DNA of 64,000 nt, taken from NCBI GenBank assembly GCA_902790215.1, contig CADAQX010000005.1, positions 62,001-126,000 on the forward strand. Reading direction: 5' to 3'. Below, piece after piece: positions 7,388 through 15,963 of this stretch (positions within the stretch are counted from its first letter, which is position 1; each line of letters begins with the position of its first letter). Below the pieces are notes generated by a model. That model saw nothing but the letters and a program-made list of their open reading frames with translations. It had not been told where the DNA came from and searched no databases. The stretch is from an uncultured Bacteroidota bacterium (GTDB lineage: Bacteria > Bacteroidota > Bacteroidia > Bacteroidales > P3). The translations under genes were made by a program, and so were the position numbers.

Positions 7388-8683
7388 ATGACTAACAATC
7401 ATTCATTCAGCATAAAAGTTATGGTTTGCGGCCTTGTGTTGGTAGCTCTTTTTGCCTCGTGCCGCAAAGAACCGATAAAACTTGAGAACCCGAATACCAC
7501 ATATTGCACCAGCTATGTGCACCAGTTCCAGACCGTGTGGGAAGGTTTGGACCACATCTATGTCCTGTGGGAGCGCGACACCGTCGATTGGGATGCGCGT
7601 TATGCCAAGTATCTCCCAGTGTTCCAGGAATTCGATGCGCGCATGAAAACCAACCCCGTGGATTCGGCCGAGTATCACAAGGCTTGGAAAGACGTTACGA
7701 AAGGTCTGCTGGATCATCACCTGACGATGTTCCTGTACAATCCTAACGGCAAGTACCGAATCGCTCTGCAGCCGGGCAGCAACAGCTATAGCCACGCCAG
7801 AGACTGGCAGGCTGAGACTGCAGCCCTCAAGCAGGTGCCGGGCATGACGGAATATGTGGATTATTATGACCCGAACAATTCTCTTGTCAACAGCATTTTC
7901 TGTCTGCTCCCCGGCAAGACGCAAGGCAAATATATCGCCTATTTCCGTTTGTCGGCGTTTTCGATAGGGGAGATGGCCGACAGCTCTTTTAATGGAAAGG
8001 CAGCCATGGAAGCACCCCTCAAGGCTTTCTATGGCAACGAATACTTGAAAGGCATCAGCAACGGTGCCGCGGCACGTGCGGATGTCGAGTCCATCATTAT
8101 CGACCTTCGCGGCAACCCCGGCGGCAGCCTGAGTGACATAAGCCCTGCCATCGGCTCGTTGATGCAGGATCATTTCCATTGGGGCTACACCCGTACCAAG
8201 ATGGGTTTGGGCAGACTGGACTACAGCGGCTGGACACAGTTTGACATTTTGTGTCCCGAAAATCACCTGAAGGCTTCGAAACCCGTTGTTGTGCTGGCCG
8301 ATATCAATACTGTCAGCTGCGGCGAAATCAGCACCTATACAATCAAGATGATGCCTTTCGGCAAAGTGATTGGCGAGCGCACCTACGGCGGCACATGCGC
8401 ACTGGTGCCCAACACCGACAAGACGTTCACCCTTTTCTACTCCGGTTGCTTCGGCGACCAGAACCTTGCACCCTTCCTGGGCTCAGGAAAACCCACACAC
8501 CCTGATTATTTCGAGCATTATGTGTATAGTGGGACTTACGACGTGGTCAACACTGACTACAAGAGTTTTGAAGGCGTGGGTGTCCAGCCGGATATCGAGG
8601 TTCTGTACGATGCCAATGCCCTGAAGTCGGGGGTTGACAACCAGTTGAACCGCGCGCTGGAGTACTTGCGTACCGGCAATTGA
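7388..8683 (+). CDS. S41-family peptidase lipoprotein, copy 1
   Basis: 431 residues. The lipoprotein signal ends in FASC (Cys25), followed by RKEP; mature charged residues just after Cys can mark surface-exposed lipoproteins in this phylum (inference). The C-terminal half is an S41 (tail-specific protease-like) domain: the IIDLRGNPGG motif starts at Asp239, the candidate nucleophile Ser310 is in VSCGE, and the GERTYGG motif follows. There is no PDZ domain of the CtpA kind. It is paralogous to 9490-10815, with the same CRKEP start and the same HQFQTVWEGLD/QQFETVWQGMD segment. Substrate unknown. Confidence 0.85.
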   Translation: MTNNHSFSIKVMVCGLVLVALFASCRKEPIKLENPNTTYCTSYVHQFQTVWEGLDHIYVLWERDTVDWDARYAKYLPVFQEFDARMKTNPVDSAEYHKAWKDVTKGLLDHHLTMFLYNPNGKYRIALQPGSNSYSHARDWQAETAALKQVPGMTEYVDYYDPNNSLVNSIFCLLPGKTQGKYIAYFRLSAFSIGEMADSSFNGKAAMEAPLKAFYGNEYLKGISNGAAARADVESIIIDLRGNPGGSLSDISPAIGSLMQDHFHWGYTRTKMGLGRLDYSGWTQFDILCPENHLKASKPVVVLADINTVSCGEISTYTIKMMPFGKVIGERTYGGTCALVPNTDKTFTLFYSGCFGDQNLAPFLGSGKPTHPDYFEHYVYSGTYDVVNTDYKSFEGVGVQPDIEVLYDANALKSGVDNQLNRALEYLRTGN

Positions 8684-8690
8684 AAAATAA

Positions 8691-9446
8691 ATGATTATGA
8701 ATAAAATCAAACAGTGTTTGTCCGCCATCCCCATCGTGCGCGCCGTGATTCTCTGTGTGCTGATTGCCGCCACGACTACCGTGGCGGCCCAGGAGGACGG
8801 TGACAGTGCGGCGGCTCCTCGAACACGCCATTTCAGTGTTGGCATTATGGCGGGGCTTGACCGCAACTACCATATCGTCAATATGTCGTATATGGCAGAC
8901 ATGAAGTACGACAAGTTCAGGACGGGTACCGCTTTCGGGATAAGACTGGGCTATTCTCCTTGGAAATGGCTCTCTTTCAATCTCGGAGCGGTACTGCTCC
9001 AGAAGAACTACCACATGGACCATGTCTTTCAGTATTACAGGCTGTATTACTCCCTGCCCACGACAACCACCAACGAGTATATCAATGTCCCGCTCGAGAT
9101 GAAGCTGAGTGTGGGACGGACTGTGAAAATACATGCTTTCGGTGGCATATACGGCGGCTATTGGCTAAAGAGCCACAGGAAAGGGGTGACCTACTCGTTC
9201 TCCAACGACAGGGAATATACCTTTGACGATGATGTGGAGTTCAACGACAAGCGCGACAACCGTATTGACAAGGGCTTCACCTGGGGCGCCGGACTGAGCG
9301 GGAAGATTAAGGACAGGGTAGAGGTGGGGGCCGAGGTGCGTTGGTACTATGGTGTCGATGATATCCAGAAACCCTATATGCGCAACCTCAACCCCCGCTA
9401 CAATACTACCATTACGTTCCAGGCTGTGGTGGCTTACTGGCTGTAG
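8691..9446 (+). CDS. outer-membrane beta-barrel protein, copy 2
   Basis: 251 residues (ATG at 8691; a second ATG at 8697 is equally possible) with a signal peptide ending around VAAQ. It has the same strand pattern and diagnostic segments as the 6452-7195 protein (WKWLSFNLGAVLLQKNY, FGGIYGGYWLKSH, KRDNRIDKGF, the shared MRNLNPRYNTT ending). It starts 7 bases after the copy-1 peptidase gene, so the four genes 6452-10815 probably form one transcript. Role unknown. Confidence 0.8.
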   Translation: MIMNKIKQCLSAIPIVRAVILCVLIAATTTVAAQEDGDSAAAPRTRHFSVGIMAGLDRNYHIVNMSYMADMKYDKFRTGTAFGIRLGYSPWKWLSFNLGAVLLQKNYHMDHVFQYYRLYYSLPTTTTNEYINVPLEMKLSVGRTVKIHAFGGIYGGYWLKSHRKGVTYSFSNDREYTFDDDVEFNDKRDNRIDKGFTWGAGLSGKIKDRVEVGAEVRWYYGVDDIQKPYMRNLNPRYNTTITFQAVVAYWL

Positions 9447-9489
9447 CAATAAGTTAAATAACGAAGATTAATTACAATACCCCCTTTTT

Positions 9490-10815
9490 ATGAAGAGATT
9501 CACGTTGGTTGCAGGCGCGTTGGCCATATTGGCAGTCTCCCTTGTGTCGTGCCGCAAAGAACCGCTTGACATGGTAAACCCGAACAGCCGCATCTGCAAG
9601 AGCTACCTGCAGCAGTTTGAGACGGTGTGGCAGGGGATGGACCAGGGCTATGTGTTCTGGGACAAGGACACCGTTGACTGGGACGAGCGTTATGAGAAAT
9701 TCCGCCCTGTGTTCGAGGCTTTCGATGCCCGTCCGGCTAACAACCCGGTGACCCAAAGCGAGTATTGGGAAGCCTATACAGGCCTTTTCGAGGGACTGCT
9801 GGACCACCACCTCACGGGACGTTTTTATACCGCGAAGGGCATCCCGAGGGGCGCTTGCGAGGCTTGGGTGAGCCCCGGGCAGAACGATTACTATCACCCG
9901 ACGGGCATTTCCTATGAACGGTCTCTCCAACTGGACATTCTCCAGAAGAAGGCCATTCCCGGAACCTATCTCGAGTCCGACCCGTTCAGCTATGCCCCTT
10001 TGGATTTTCCCGGCTCATATTTCTGTCTCATCAAAGGCAAAAACGAAGGCGAACTGATAGCCTACTTCCGTTTTACGAACTTCTACATCATGCAGTTGTA
10101 TGCCTATCATTCGGCATTGCCCAATTCGTACACTGCCCAGGCTCCCATCAAGGCTTTCTACGGCCCCCGCTATAACGAGGGTATCACTGCAGGTGCTGGC
10201 TATGCCAACAACGATTCGGTGGTGGGGCTTATCATTGACCTGAGGGGCAATGGAGGCGGCAGTGTGGCCGATTTGGAGCCTATCATTGGTTCCCTTGCCC
10301 AGTCTGACACCCGTGTGGGCTACACCCGCGTGAAAGAAGGGTTCGGACGGCTTGACTACAGCGCATGGTCCGAGAGTATTGTGAAGTGCCCCAGCCTTCA
10401 TCTGAACAAGGAGAAGCCCATTGTCGTGCTGGCGGATGTCACTTCTGTGAGCTGTGCTGAACTGGCCACCATGCTTATCAAATCACTCCCCAACGGTGTG
10501 TTTATCGGGGAACGGACCTATGGCGCCGTGGGCGGCCTCTATTCGGGCGGTTCCACCAATGTCTATCACGACCTGTTCTACGGAGGTTGCTTCGGCGACT
10601 ACGATTATTTTGACAATGGTCCTGATCCCTACTCCGACATCTTCTCCTATTATGTCTACACCAGCACTTTCCACATGGTTGACAAAGACTTCAACGATGT
10701 GGAAGGCGTGGGTGTGAAGCCCGACATCGAGATCAAGTATAACAGAAAACGCCTGGAGTCGGGCTACGATGACCAGCTTGACCGCGCCATCCGCTATATC
10801 CGCGTGGGGCACTAA
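9490..10815 (+). CDS. S41-family peptidase lipoprotein, copy 2
   Basis: 441 residues; the lipoprotein signal ends in LVSC (Cys21) followed by RKEP. The S41 core shows IIDLRGNGGG starting at Asp250, Ser321 in SVSCAE as likely nucleophile, and IGERTYGA. It aligns with copy 1 along its length, with insertions around residues 115-160 and near the C-terminus. It ends 9 bases before the convergent BtuF-like gene. Whether either copy is catalytically active cannot be read from sequence alone, but the Ser-x-x-Glu arrangement is kept in both. Confidence 0.85.
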   Translation: MKRFTLVAGALAILAVSLVSCRKEPLDMVNPNSRICKSYLQQFETVWQGMDQGYVFWDKDTVDWDERYEKFRPVFEAFDARPANNPVTQSEYWEAYTGLFEGLLDHHLTGRFYTAKGIPRGACEAWVSPGQNDYYHPTGISYERSLQLDILQKKAIPGTYLESDPFSYAPLDFPGSYFCLIKGKNEGELIAYFRFTNFYIMQLYAYHSALPNSYTAQAPIKAFYGPRYNEGITAGAGYANNDSVVGLIIDLRGNGGGSVADLEPIIGSLAQSDTRVGYTRVKEGFGRLDYSAWSESIVKCPSLHLNKEKPIVVLADVTSVSCAELATMLIKSLPNGVFIGERTYGAVGGLYSGGSTNVYHDLFYGGCFGDYDYFDNGPDPYSDIFSYYVYTSTFHMVDKDFNDVEGVGVKPDIEIKYNRKRLESGYDDQLDRAIRYIRVGH

Positions 10816-10824
10816 TCCGGTGGA

Positions 10825-11721
10825 CTATCGGCTCAGCTGTTGGCTGATAAATCTTATTGCATCAATGTTACGCGGCACCTGTAAATCGATGGTGCCGCTT
10901 TCTATTGCTATGATATGGTTTTTCTTGATGGCAGTGAGCCTGTTGTAGGGAGGCGTCGTGCAGAATGTGGCAGAATCCTCCCGCCGAATCATTATGTAGT
11001 CTGGGTCGGCCTGCATGAGGGCTTCAAGGCTATAGCTCCAGCCGGTGATGTCGGCGGCTACGTTGCGCCCTCCGGCTATTGAGATGATTTCGTTGATAAA
11101 GGAATTGCCGCCAGCGGTGAAGTTCCCCGAAGGGCCGAATCCTACCACGTAATAGACGCTTTTGGGCTCAGCCTGCTGGTTCTTCAGCCTCATTTCCTCG
11201 GCAACCTCAGCCGCCTGTTTTCTCAACTGCCTGTTCAAACTGTCGGCCGCCTGTTCACGGCCTACCAGTTGTCCAATCTTGCTGATGTTTTCGTATAGAC
11301 CTTCAAAGTTCTGCTTTTCAATGACGCATACGATGGGTACCCCCATCTTTTCCAGCTGGAGGGACCCTTTTCGCGGTATCATTGAGCCGCTGATGACCAA
11401 GTCCGGCTTGAGCGAAACAATCTTTTCCACATTCAGGTTGCTTATCCCGCCGATGCTCTCTATGCTTTCTGCTTCCGGCGGATAAACGCAAAAGTCAGTC
11501 CGTCCCACCAACAGCTTTTCGGCTCCCAGGGCATAGATAATCTCCGTCACTGCGGGCGATGTGCTCACTATGCGGGTAGGGGAGACGGGGACCTCGACAG
11601 TTTGCTGGTAGTCGTCGGTGTAGAGGGTTGTGGCTCCAGTGTTTTCGGTGTCCCCGTTCCAATTGCAACCCGTTGCCATTGCGATGCATGCAATGGCAAT
11701 AAAGAAAACTATTTTCTTCAT
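10825..11721 (-). CDS. BtuF-like ABC-transporter substrate-binding lipoprotein
   Basis: 298 residues; the lipoprotein signal ends in ATGC (about Cys19). The periplasmic-binding-protein class III fold is shown by RIVSTSPAVTEIIYALGA, VGRTDFCVYPPEA, KIVSLKPDLVI and the C-terminal DPDYIMIRRED segment. Such proteins bind cobalamin, haem or ferric siderophores and hand them to a permease. No permease or ATPase gene is next to it; the following upstream gene is fabG, only 16 bases away and on the same strand. A BtuB-like receptor lies at 34498. The exact ligand is not determined. Confidence 0.8.
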   Translation of the reverse strand: MKKIVFFIAIACIAMATGCNWNGDTENTGATTLYTDDYQQTVEVPVSPTRIVSTSPAVTEIIYALGAEKLLVGRTDFCVYPPEAESIESIGGISNLNVEKIVSLKPDLVISGSMIPRKGSLQLEKMGVPIVCVIEKQNFEGLYENISKIGQLVGREQAADSLNRQLRKQAAEVAEEMRLKNQQAEPKSVYYVVGFGPSGNFTAGGNSFINEIISIAGGRNVAADITGWSYSLEALMQADPDYIMIRREDSATFCTTPPYNRLTAIKKNHIIAIESGTIDLQVPRNIDAIRFISQQLSR

Positions 11722-11737
11722 TCTTGTAGCTTGATGG

Positions 11738-12484
11738 TTAAGCGTCTACCATGCCCCCGCAAAGGTGCATGACATCGCCGGTATTGTAGCTGCCCAGCTC
11801 CGAGGCGTAGTACAGGCATGCATTGGCCACTTCCTCCGGGCGGCCCGGACGGCGCAGCGGGATGCGTGTCTGCCAGTAGGTCTTCAGTTGTTCGGGCACA
11901 TCGCCGGTCATCTCTGTGGCAATGAAGCCCGGCGCCACCACGTTGATGCGGATGTTGCGCGCTCCCATTTCCTTCACGGCTGTTTTGGTAAAGCCTATGA
12001 TACCGGCTTTGGCTGCAGCGTAGTTGGCTTGGTTCACATTGCCGCCTATTCCCACCACTGAGCTGATGTTGACAATGCTTCCGCTGCCTTGCTTCCACAT
12101 GTGGGGCTGGACGGATTTCGTCATGCAGAACACCGACTTCAGGTCTGTCTCGATCACCCTGTCCCATTGTTCCTCGGTCATGCGTTTGATGGCGGCGTCG
12201 TCTGTGATGCCGGCATTGTTGATAAGGATATCCACATGTCCGAAGTCATTCAGCACGGCGGCAACGAACTGTTGCGCGCTCTCCAGGCTGGCCACATTGG
12301 CGGCATACCCACGTGCTTTGATTCCCATGGCGTTCAACTCTTCTTCCACCGCAATCATGTTTTCGTTGCGGCTGCGCCCGCAAAAAGCGATGTCACAGCC
12401 CTCCTGGGCGAAACGGAGGGCAATGGCGCGACCGATGCCGCGTGTGGCACCGGTTATAATGGCTACTTTGTCTTTTAATAGCAT
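11738..12484 (-). CDS. fabG: 3-oxoacyl-[acyl-carrier-protein] reductase
   Basis: 248 residues from the ATG at 12484; a longer frame reaches back to 12595 through the gapA terminator and is not credible. It reduces 3-oxoacyl-ACP with NADPH in fatty-acid elongation. The short-chain dehydrogenase motifs are present: TGATRGIG (residues 11-18), NNAG (89-92), Ser142, and Tyr155-x3-Lys159 in NYAAAK. The start codon sits 5 bases from the end of the gapA terminator's U-run, so there is almost no room for a leader with an independent ribosome site. Expression may depend on read-through from gapA or on a promoter I cannot see. Confidence 0.92.
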   Translation of the reverse strand: MLLKDKVAIITGATRGIGRAIALRFAQEGCDIAFCGRSRNENMIAVEEELNAMGIKARGYAANVASLESAQQFVAAVLNDFGHVDILINNAGITDDAAIKRMTEEQWDRVIETDLKSVFCMTKSVQPHMWKQGSGSIVNISSVVGIGGNVNQANYAAAKAGIIGFTKTAVKEMGARNIRINVVAPGFIATEMTGDVPEQLKTYWQTRIPLRRPGRPEEVANACLYYASELGSYNTGDVMHLCGGMVDA

Positions 12485-12488
12485 CTTT

Positions 12489-12525
12489 AAAAAAATTTGG
12501 GCGGGCCGAAAGGAGAGACCCGCCC
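12489..12525 (-). terminator. intrinsic terminator of gapA, abutting fabG
   Basis: A 7-bp GC stem (GGGCGGG at 12499-12505 with CCCGCCC at 12519-12525) is followed on the minus strand by AAATTTTTTT. It is a textbook rho-independent terminator located 33 bases after the gapA stop and 5 bases before the fabG start. Confidence 0.9.
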
Positions 12526-12557
12526 TATTAAGGAATGGATAAAAAGATGGACTTCTA

Positions 12558-13565
12558 TTAGAGAAGTGTTGCCAGCTTGGCAGCCAGGTCGCCAACGCGG
12601 GTGCTGTAGCCCTTCTCGTTGTCGTACCAGCTCACAATTTTCACGAAATTGCCGTCCATCACCTGGGTCAGCAGGCTGTCGAAGATGGAGCTGTGGGTGT
12701 TGTCGATGATGTCAATGCTGACGATGGGGTCTTCCACATACTGCAGTACACCCTTCATGGGACCTTCGGCGGCCTCCTTGATGGCGGCATTGATTTCATC
12801 CTTGGTCACCGTGCGGTTCAGCTCGGCGGTCAGGTCAACGACAGAGCCGTCGGGAGTGGGCACGCGCATGGCAAAGCCGTCCAGTTTGCCCATCAGTTCG
12901 GGGATGACTAGGCCTACGGCCTTGGCAGCACCGCTGGAGGTGGGGATGATGGAGACGGCGGCAGCACGGGCACGGCGCAGGTCGCTGTGCGGCTGGTCGA
13001 GAATCTTCTGGTCGTTGGTGTAGCTATGGATGGTGTTCATCAAACCGCGCTTGATACCGAATTTGTCGTTCAGCACCTTGGCCACGGGGGCCAGGCAGTT
13101 GGTGGTGCAGCTGGCGTTGGAGACAAGCTGCATGTCCTTTGTCAGAACGTTGTCGTTCACACCCATAACAATGGTAGCGTCCACATCGTCGGCTTTGCCG
13201 GCAGGAACTGTCAGGATGACCTTCTTGGCACCGGCGTTAATATGCTTCATCATCTGGTCGCGTTTCTTGAACAGACCGGTGGATTCCACTACGATGTCCA
13301 CACCCAGTTCTTTCCAGGGAAGGTTCTGCGGGTCACGCTCGGCATAGATTTTCACTTTCTTGCCGTTCACTACGATGCAGTCGCCTTCGGCGTGCACTTC
13401 ACCTTCAAAGTTGTCGTGAACCGAGTCGTATTTGAACAGATAAGCAAGGGTATCTGCACTTGTCAGGTCATTTACAGCCACGATGTCCAGTTCGGGGTGG
13501 TCAAGCATGGCGCGGAAGGACATTCTTCCGATACGGCCAAAGCCATTGATTGCTACTTTTACCAT
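12558..13565 (-). CDS. gapA: glyceraldehyde-3-phosphate dehydrogenase
   Basis: 335 residues, full length for the family. It catalyses oxidation and phosphorylation of glyceraldehyde-3-phosphate in glycolysis. The N-terminal NAD fold is seen in INGFGRIGR (residues 6-14), the catalytic Cys153 is in SNASCTTNC, and WYDNEKGYS lies near the C-terminus. A minus-strand promoter box at 13619-13626 and a strong terminator at 12489-12525 bracket it. Confidence 0.96.
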   Translation of the reverse strand: MVKVAINGFGRIGRMSFRAMLDHPELDIVAVNDLTSADTLAYLFKYDSVHDNFEGEVHAEGDCIVVNGKKVKIYAERDPQNLPWKELGVDIVVESTGLFKKRDQMMKHINAGAKKVILTVPAGKADDVDATIVMGVNDNVLTKDMQLVSNASCTTNCLAPVAKVLNDKFGIKRGLMNTIHSYTNDQKILDQPHSDLRRARAAAVSIIPTSSGAAKAVGLVIPELMGKLDGFAMRVPTPDGSVVDLTAELNRTVTKDEINAAIKEAAEGPMKGVLQYVEDPIVSIDIIDNTHSSIFDSLLTQVMDGNFVKIVSWYDNEKGYSTRVGDLAAKLATLL

Positions 13566-13618
13566 AATATATTGTTTTTAAGTTATTTGTATATTATCTT
13601 CCATTTGTTAAGATTTTA

Positions 13619-13626
13619 CAAATATA
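13619..13626 (-). promoter_or_regulatory. -7 promoter box for gapA
   Basis: TATATTTG on the minus strand, about 54 bases before the gapA start; matches TAnnTTTG. Confidence 0.6.
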
Positions 13627-13656
13627 CAATTTTTTTCCATTTTGACAAAAAAATAG

Positions 13657-13664
13657 TACTTTTG
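13657..13664 (+). promoter_or_regulatory. -7 promoter box for mtgA
   Basis: TACTTTTG, matching TAnnTTTG, 70 bases before the mtgA start codon. It is divergent from the gapA box about 30 bases away. Confidence 0.6.
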
Positions 13665-13734
13665 CAAACAATATTTAATAATAATTTCTGTGCAATGTCC
13701 TGCATTGCAGGATACAAAATAGATAACATAGAGC

Positions 13735-14607
13735 ATGGCAAAAGAAAAAAAACACAGCAAGACCAAGCGACGCAAAGGTCTCAAGCGTTGGAAACAGCTG
13801 AATTTTTTCGGCAAAGTGTGGCGTGTCATTTGGGTTGGGGTGTTGGCTCTCTTTGGGTTCACCATCATACAAGTGCTGTTCTGCTCACTGTTCAACCCAC
13901 CTGTCACCCCCCTGATGGTGCAGCGGTTCTTCCAGCAGGTCTCCGATCCAGACAGGTCAATCAATTTCGAACGCGACTACGTCTCCATCGACGACATCTC
14001 TCCCAACCTCATCAATGCGGTGGCAATCTCTGAAGACGGCGGACTGTACATGTATCACCACGGCTTTGCATACAAGAATCTAAAGAAGGCCTATATCAAT
14101 GCCCGGGCGGGCAAAGAACGCGGAGGCGGCAGCACCATCAGCCAGCAGACTGCTAAAAACTGTTTCCTCCCCCATACCAGAAGTGTGTGGCGCAAAGCCG
14201 CAGAAGCTTACTACACTGTCCTAATCGAGGCTGTATGGGGCAAAAAACGCATCATGGAGTGCTATCTCAACATCATTGAGTTTGGCGATGGCATCTATGG
14301 CTGCGAGGCTGCCAGCCAGCACTATTTCCACCACTCTGCCAAAGACCTCTCCAAGCGCGAGGCCGCACTCCTCGCATCCTGCCTTCCGACTCCTCTGCGG
14401 AGCAATCCCGCTCATCCCTCGCGCTACCTCAGTGGCCGTGCATCGACCATTCAGCACCGCATGGGCTACTATGGCAAGATTGACTTCGACAAGAAACGCG
14501 AGGATCTCAACCCCAAATACCTCAAGATGGTCGACGAGGACAACCTCTTCACCTTTCTCTCATGGATGATTGAATACAATAGGGAACACCCCGCTAAAAA
14601 GAAATAG
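13735..14607 (+). CDS. mtgA: monofunctional peptidoglycan glycosyltransferase
   Basis: 290 residues. A basic cytoplasmic start and one membrane segment (about residues 31-50) anchor a GT51 domain that polymerises lipid II into glycan strands on the periplasmic side. Catalytic Glu100 lies in the AISEDGGLYMYHHGF block, a variant of the usual EDxxFxxHxG. The GGSTISQQTAKN motif is at about residues 131-142, followed by the WRKAAEAYYTVLIE helix and CYLNIIEFG. There is no transpeptidase domain. A small hairpin separates it from xerD. Confidence 0.92.
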   Translation: MAKEKKHSKTKRRKGLKRWKQLNFFGKVWRVIWVGVLALFGFTIIQVLFCSLFNPPVTPLMVQRFFQQVSDPDRSINFERDYVSIDDISPNLINAVAISEDGGLYMYHHGFAYKNLKKAYINARAGKERGGGSTISQQTAKNCFLPHTRSVWRKAAEAYYTVLIEAVWGKKRIMECYLNIIEFGDGIYGCEAASQHYFHHSAKDLSKREAALLASCLPTPLRSNPAHPSRYLSGRASTIQHRMGYYGKIDFDKKREDLNPKYLKMVDEDNLFTFLSWMIEYNREHPAKKK

Positions 14608-14614
14608 ACAACCC

Positions 14615-14633
14615 GGCAGGGACATTCCCTGCC
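14615..14633 (+). other. hairpin between mtgA and xerD
   Basis: GGCAGGG and CCCTGCC (7 bp, loop of 5) form a perfect hairpin in the short mtgA-xerD gap. No U-run follows, so it is more likely a processing or attenuation structure than a terminator. Confidence 0.4.
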
Positions 14634-14648
14634 ATAATCTGTGACGTT

Positions 14649-15551
14649 GTGGACTGGCCGCGCTATACTAGGGAGTTTGAAACACAGCTGCGCCTCGAGC
14701 GCAACCTGTCCGACAATTCTGTGCAGGCTTATCTCCATGACGTCGCTCTTCTGCGCAGTTTTGCAGAACCTTTGGGGATTGAGCCGCAAGACGTCACCGA
14801 AGAGAACCTGCATTCCCTTTTCAAGCAACTCAACGAGACGGGCATTGCCGTTACCACCCAGTGCCGCATTATTTCGGGCTTGCGTGCCTTTTTCCGCATG
14901 CTGGTGATGGACAATGTGCTGCCCGACAACCCCGCCGAGCACCTCGCCATGCCCACACGGCCCAAACATCTGCCTGACGTGCTTGACGACAGCGAGATTG
15001 AGGCTATGCAGAAGACTTTCGACCGCAGCCTTCCCGGCCCGGCGCGCAACTATGTCATTGTCGAAGTCCTTTATGGATGTGGTCTGCGGGTGTCAGAACT
15101 GGTCAACCTCAAACTCTCCAACATCTACGCCGAGGAGCAGATGCTCCAAATCTTCGGCAAAGGCGACAAGGAACGCTGGGTGCCCATCAATCCCCGTGCC
15201 CTGAAGCTGATGCAAGACTACATCCTCACCCTTCGAAGCCACCTGCCCATTGTCCCCGGCGAAGAAAAATACGTCTTCCTCAATCTCCGCGGACATCACC
15301 TCTCGCGTGTGGCTGTGTTCCAATTCATCAAAGAGGCGGTCGAGAAAGCCGGCATCCACAAAACCGTCTCGCCCCACAGCCTCCGCCACAGCTTTGCCAC
15401 AGAGCTGGTGCAGAACGGTGCCGACCTCCGTGCTGTGCAGGAGATGCTCGGCCACGAAAGCCTCTCCACCACCGAAATCTACACCCACCTCACTAGGCAG
15501 TATCTCCGCGACACCATCAGCACCTATCATCCTCATTACAAAAAACATTGA
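14649..15551 (+). CDS. xerD: site-specific tyrosine recombinase
   Basis: 300 residues from a GTG start. It fits XerC/XerD recombinases that resolve chromosome dimers at dif. An N-terminal SAM-like core-binding domain (residues 1-90) is followed by the catalytic domain with Arg147 (GLRVSE), Lys171 (GKGDKERW), His243 and Arg246 (PHSLRHSFA), His269 (LGHE) and nucleophile Tyr278 (TEIYTH). All catalytic residues are kept. The size and its place among housekeeping genes favour XerD over a phage integrase, though XerC cannot be excluded. Confidence 0.9.
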   Translation: MDWPRYTREFETQLRLERNLSDNSVQAYLHDVALLRSFAEPLGIEPQDVTEENLHSLFKQLNETGIAVTTQCRIISGLRAFFRMLVMDNVLPDNPAEHLAMPTRPKHLPDVLDDSEIEAMQKTFDRSLPGPARNYVIVEVLYGCGLRVSELVNLKLSNIYAEEQMLQIFGKGDKERWVPINPRALKLMQDYILTLRSHLPIVPGEEKYVFLNLRGHHLSRVAVFQFIKEAVEKAGIHKTVSPHSLRHSFATELVQNGADLRAVQEMLGHESLSTTEIYTHLTRQYLRDTISTYHPHYKKH

Positions 15552-15556
15552 CCGCA

Positions 15557-15952
15557 ATGGAACTCCTCCCTCAGAAAATAGAGCAATACAGCGAGCACTA
15601 CGACGACCATTCGCTGTGGAACAAAATCAAGTCTGCTGCCGCTAAGGCGGGTCGCAAAGTCATTTACAATGCTCTTTTGCTGTATTACATGCTTACCGAT
15701 GCCACCATCCCGCTCAAACACAAGCGTCTCATCGTCGGAGTGCTGGGCTACTTTATCCTGCCCATAGACCTCATTCCCGACTTCCTGCCCGGCACCGGCT
15801 TTGCCGACGACCTCATTGCCCTGCTCTATGTAGTCAAGGTATTGCACGACAGCATCACTCCGGCCATCAAGGCAAAGGCCGAATCCAAATGCAACGAATA
15901 TTTCAAGACAGATAACAAAGGAGGGGCACTCCCTCCCGAAACCAACAGTTAA
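15557..15952 (+). CDS. YkvA-type (DUF1232) membrane protein
   Basis: 131 residues from the ATG at 15557; an upstream TTG at 15548 overlaps the xerD stop and is less likely. The block DATIPLKHKRLIVGVLGYFILPIDLIPDF is cited in two parts: PLKHKRLIVGVLGYFILP and IDLIPDFLPGTGFADD. This is the DUF1232 signature with one or two membrane segments. Function is unknown in the family. It is followed 11 bases later by the methionine sulfoxide reductase fusion. Confidence 0.85.
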   Translation: MELLPQKIEQYSEHYDDHSLWNKIKSAAAKAGRKVIYNALLLYYMLTDATIPLKHKRLIVGVLGYFILPIDLIPDFLPGTGFADDLIALLYVVKVLHDSITPAIKAKAESKCNEYFKTDNKGGALPPETNS

Positions 15953-15963
15953 CACATCAACCA

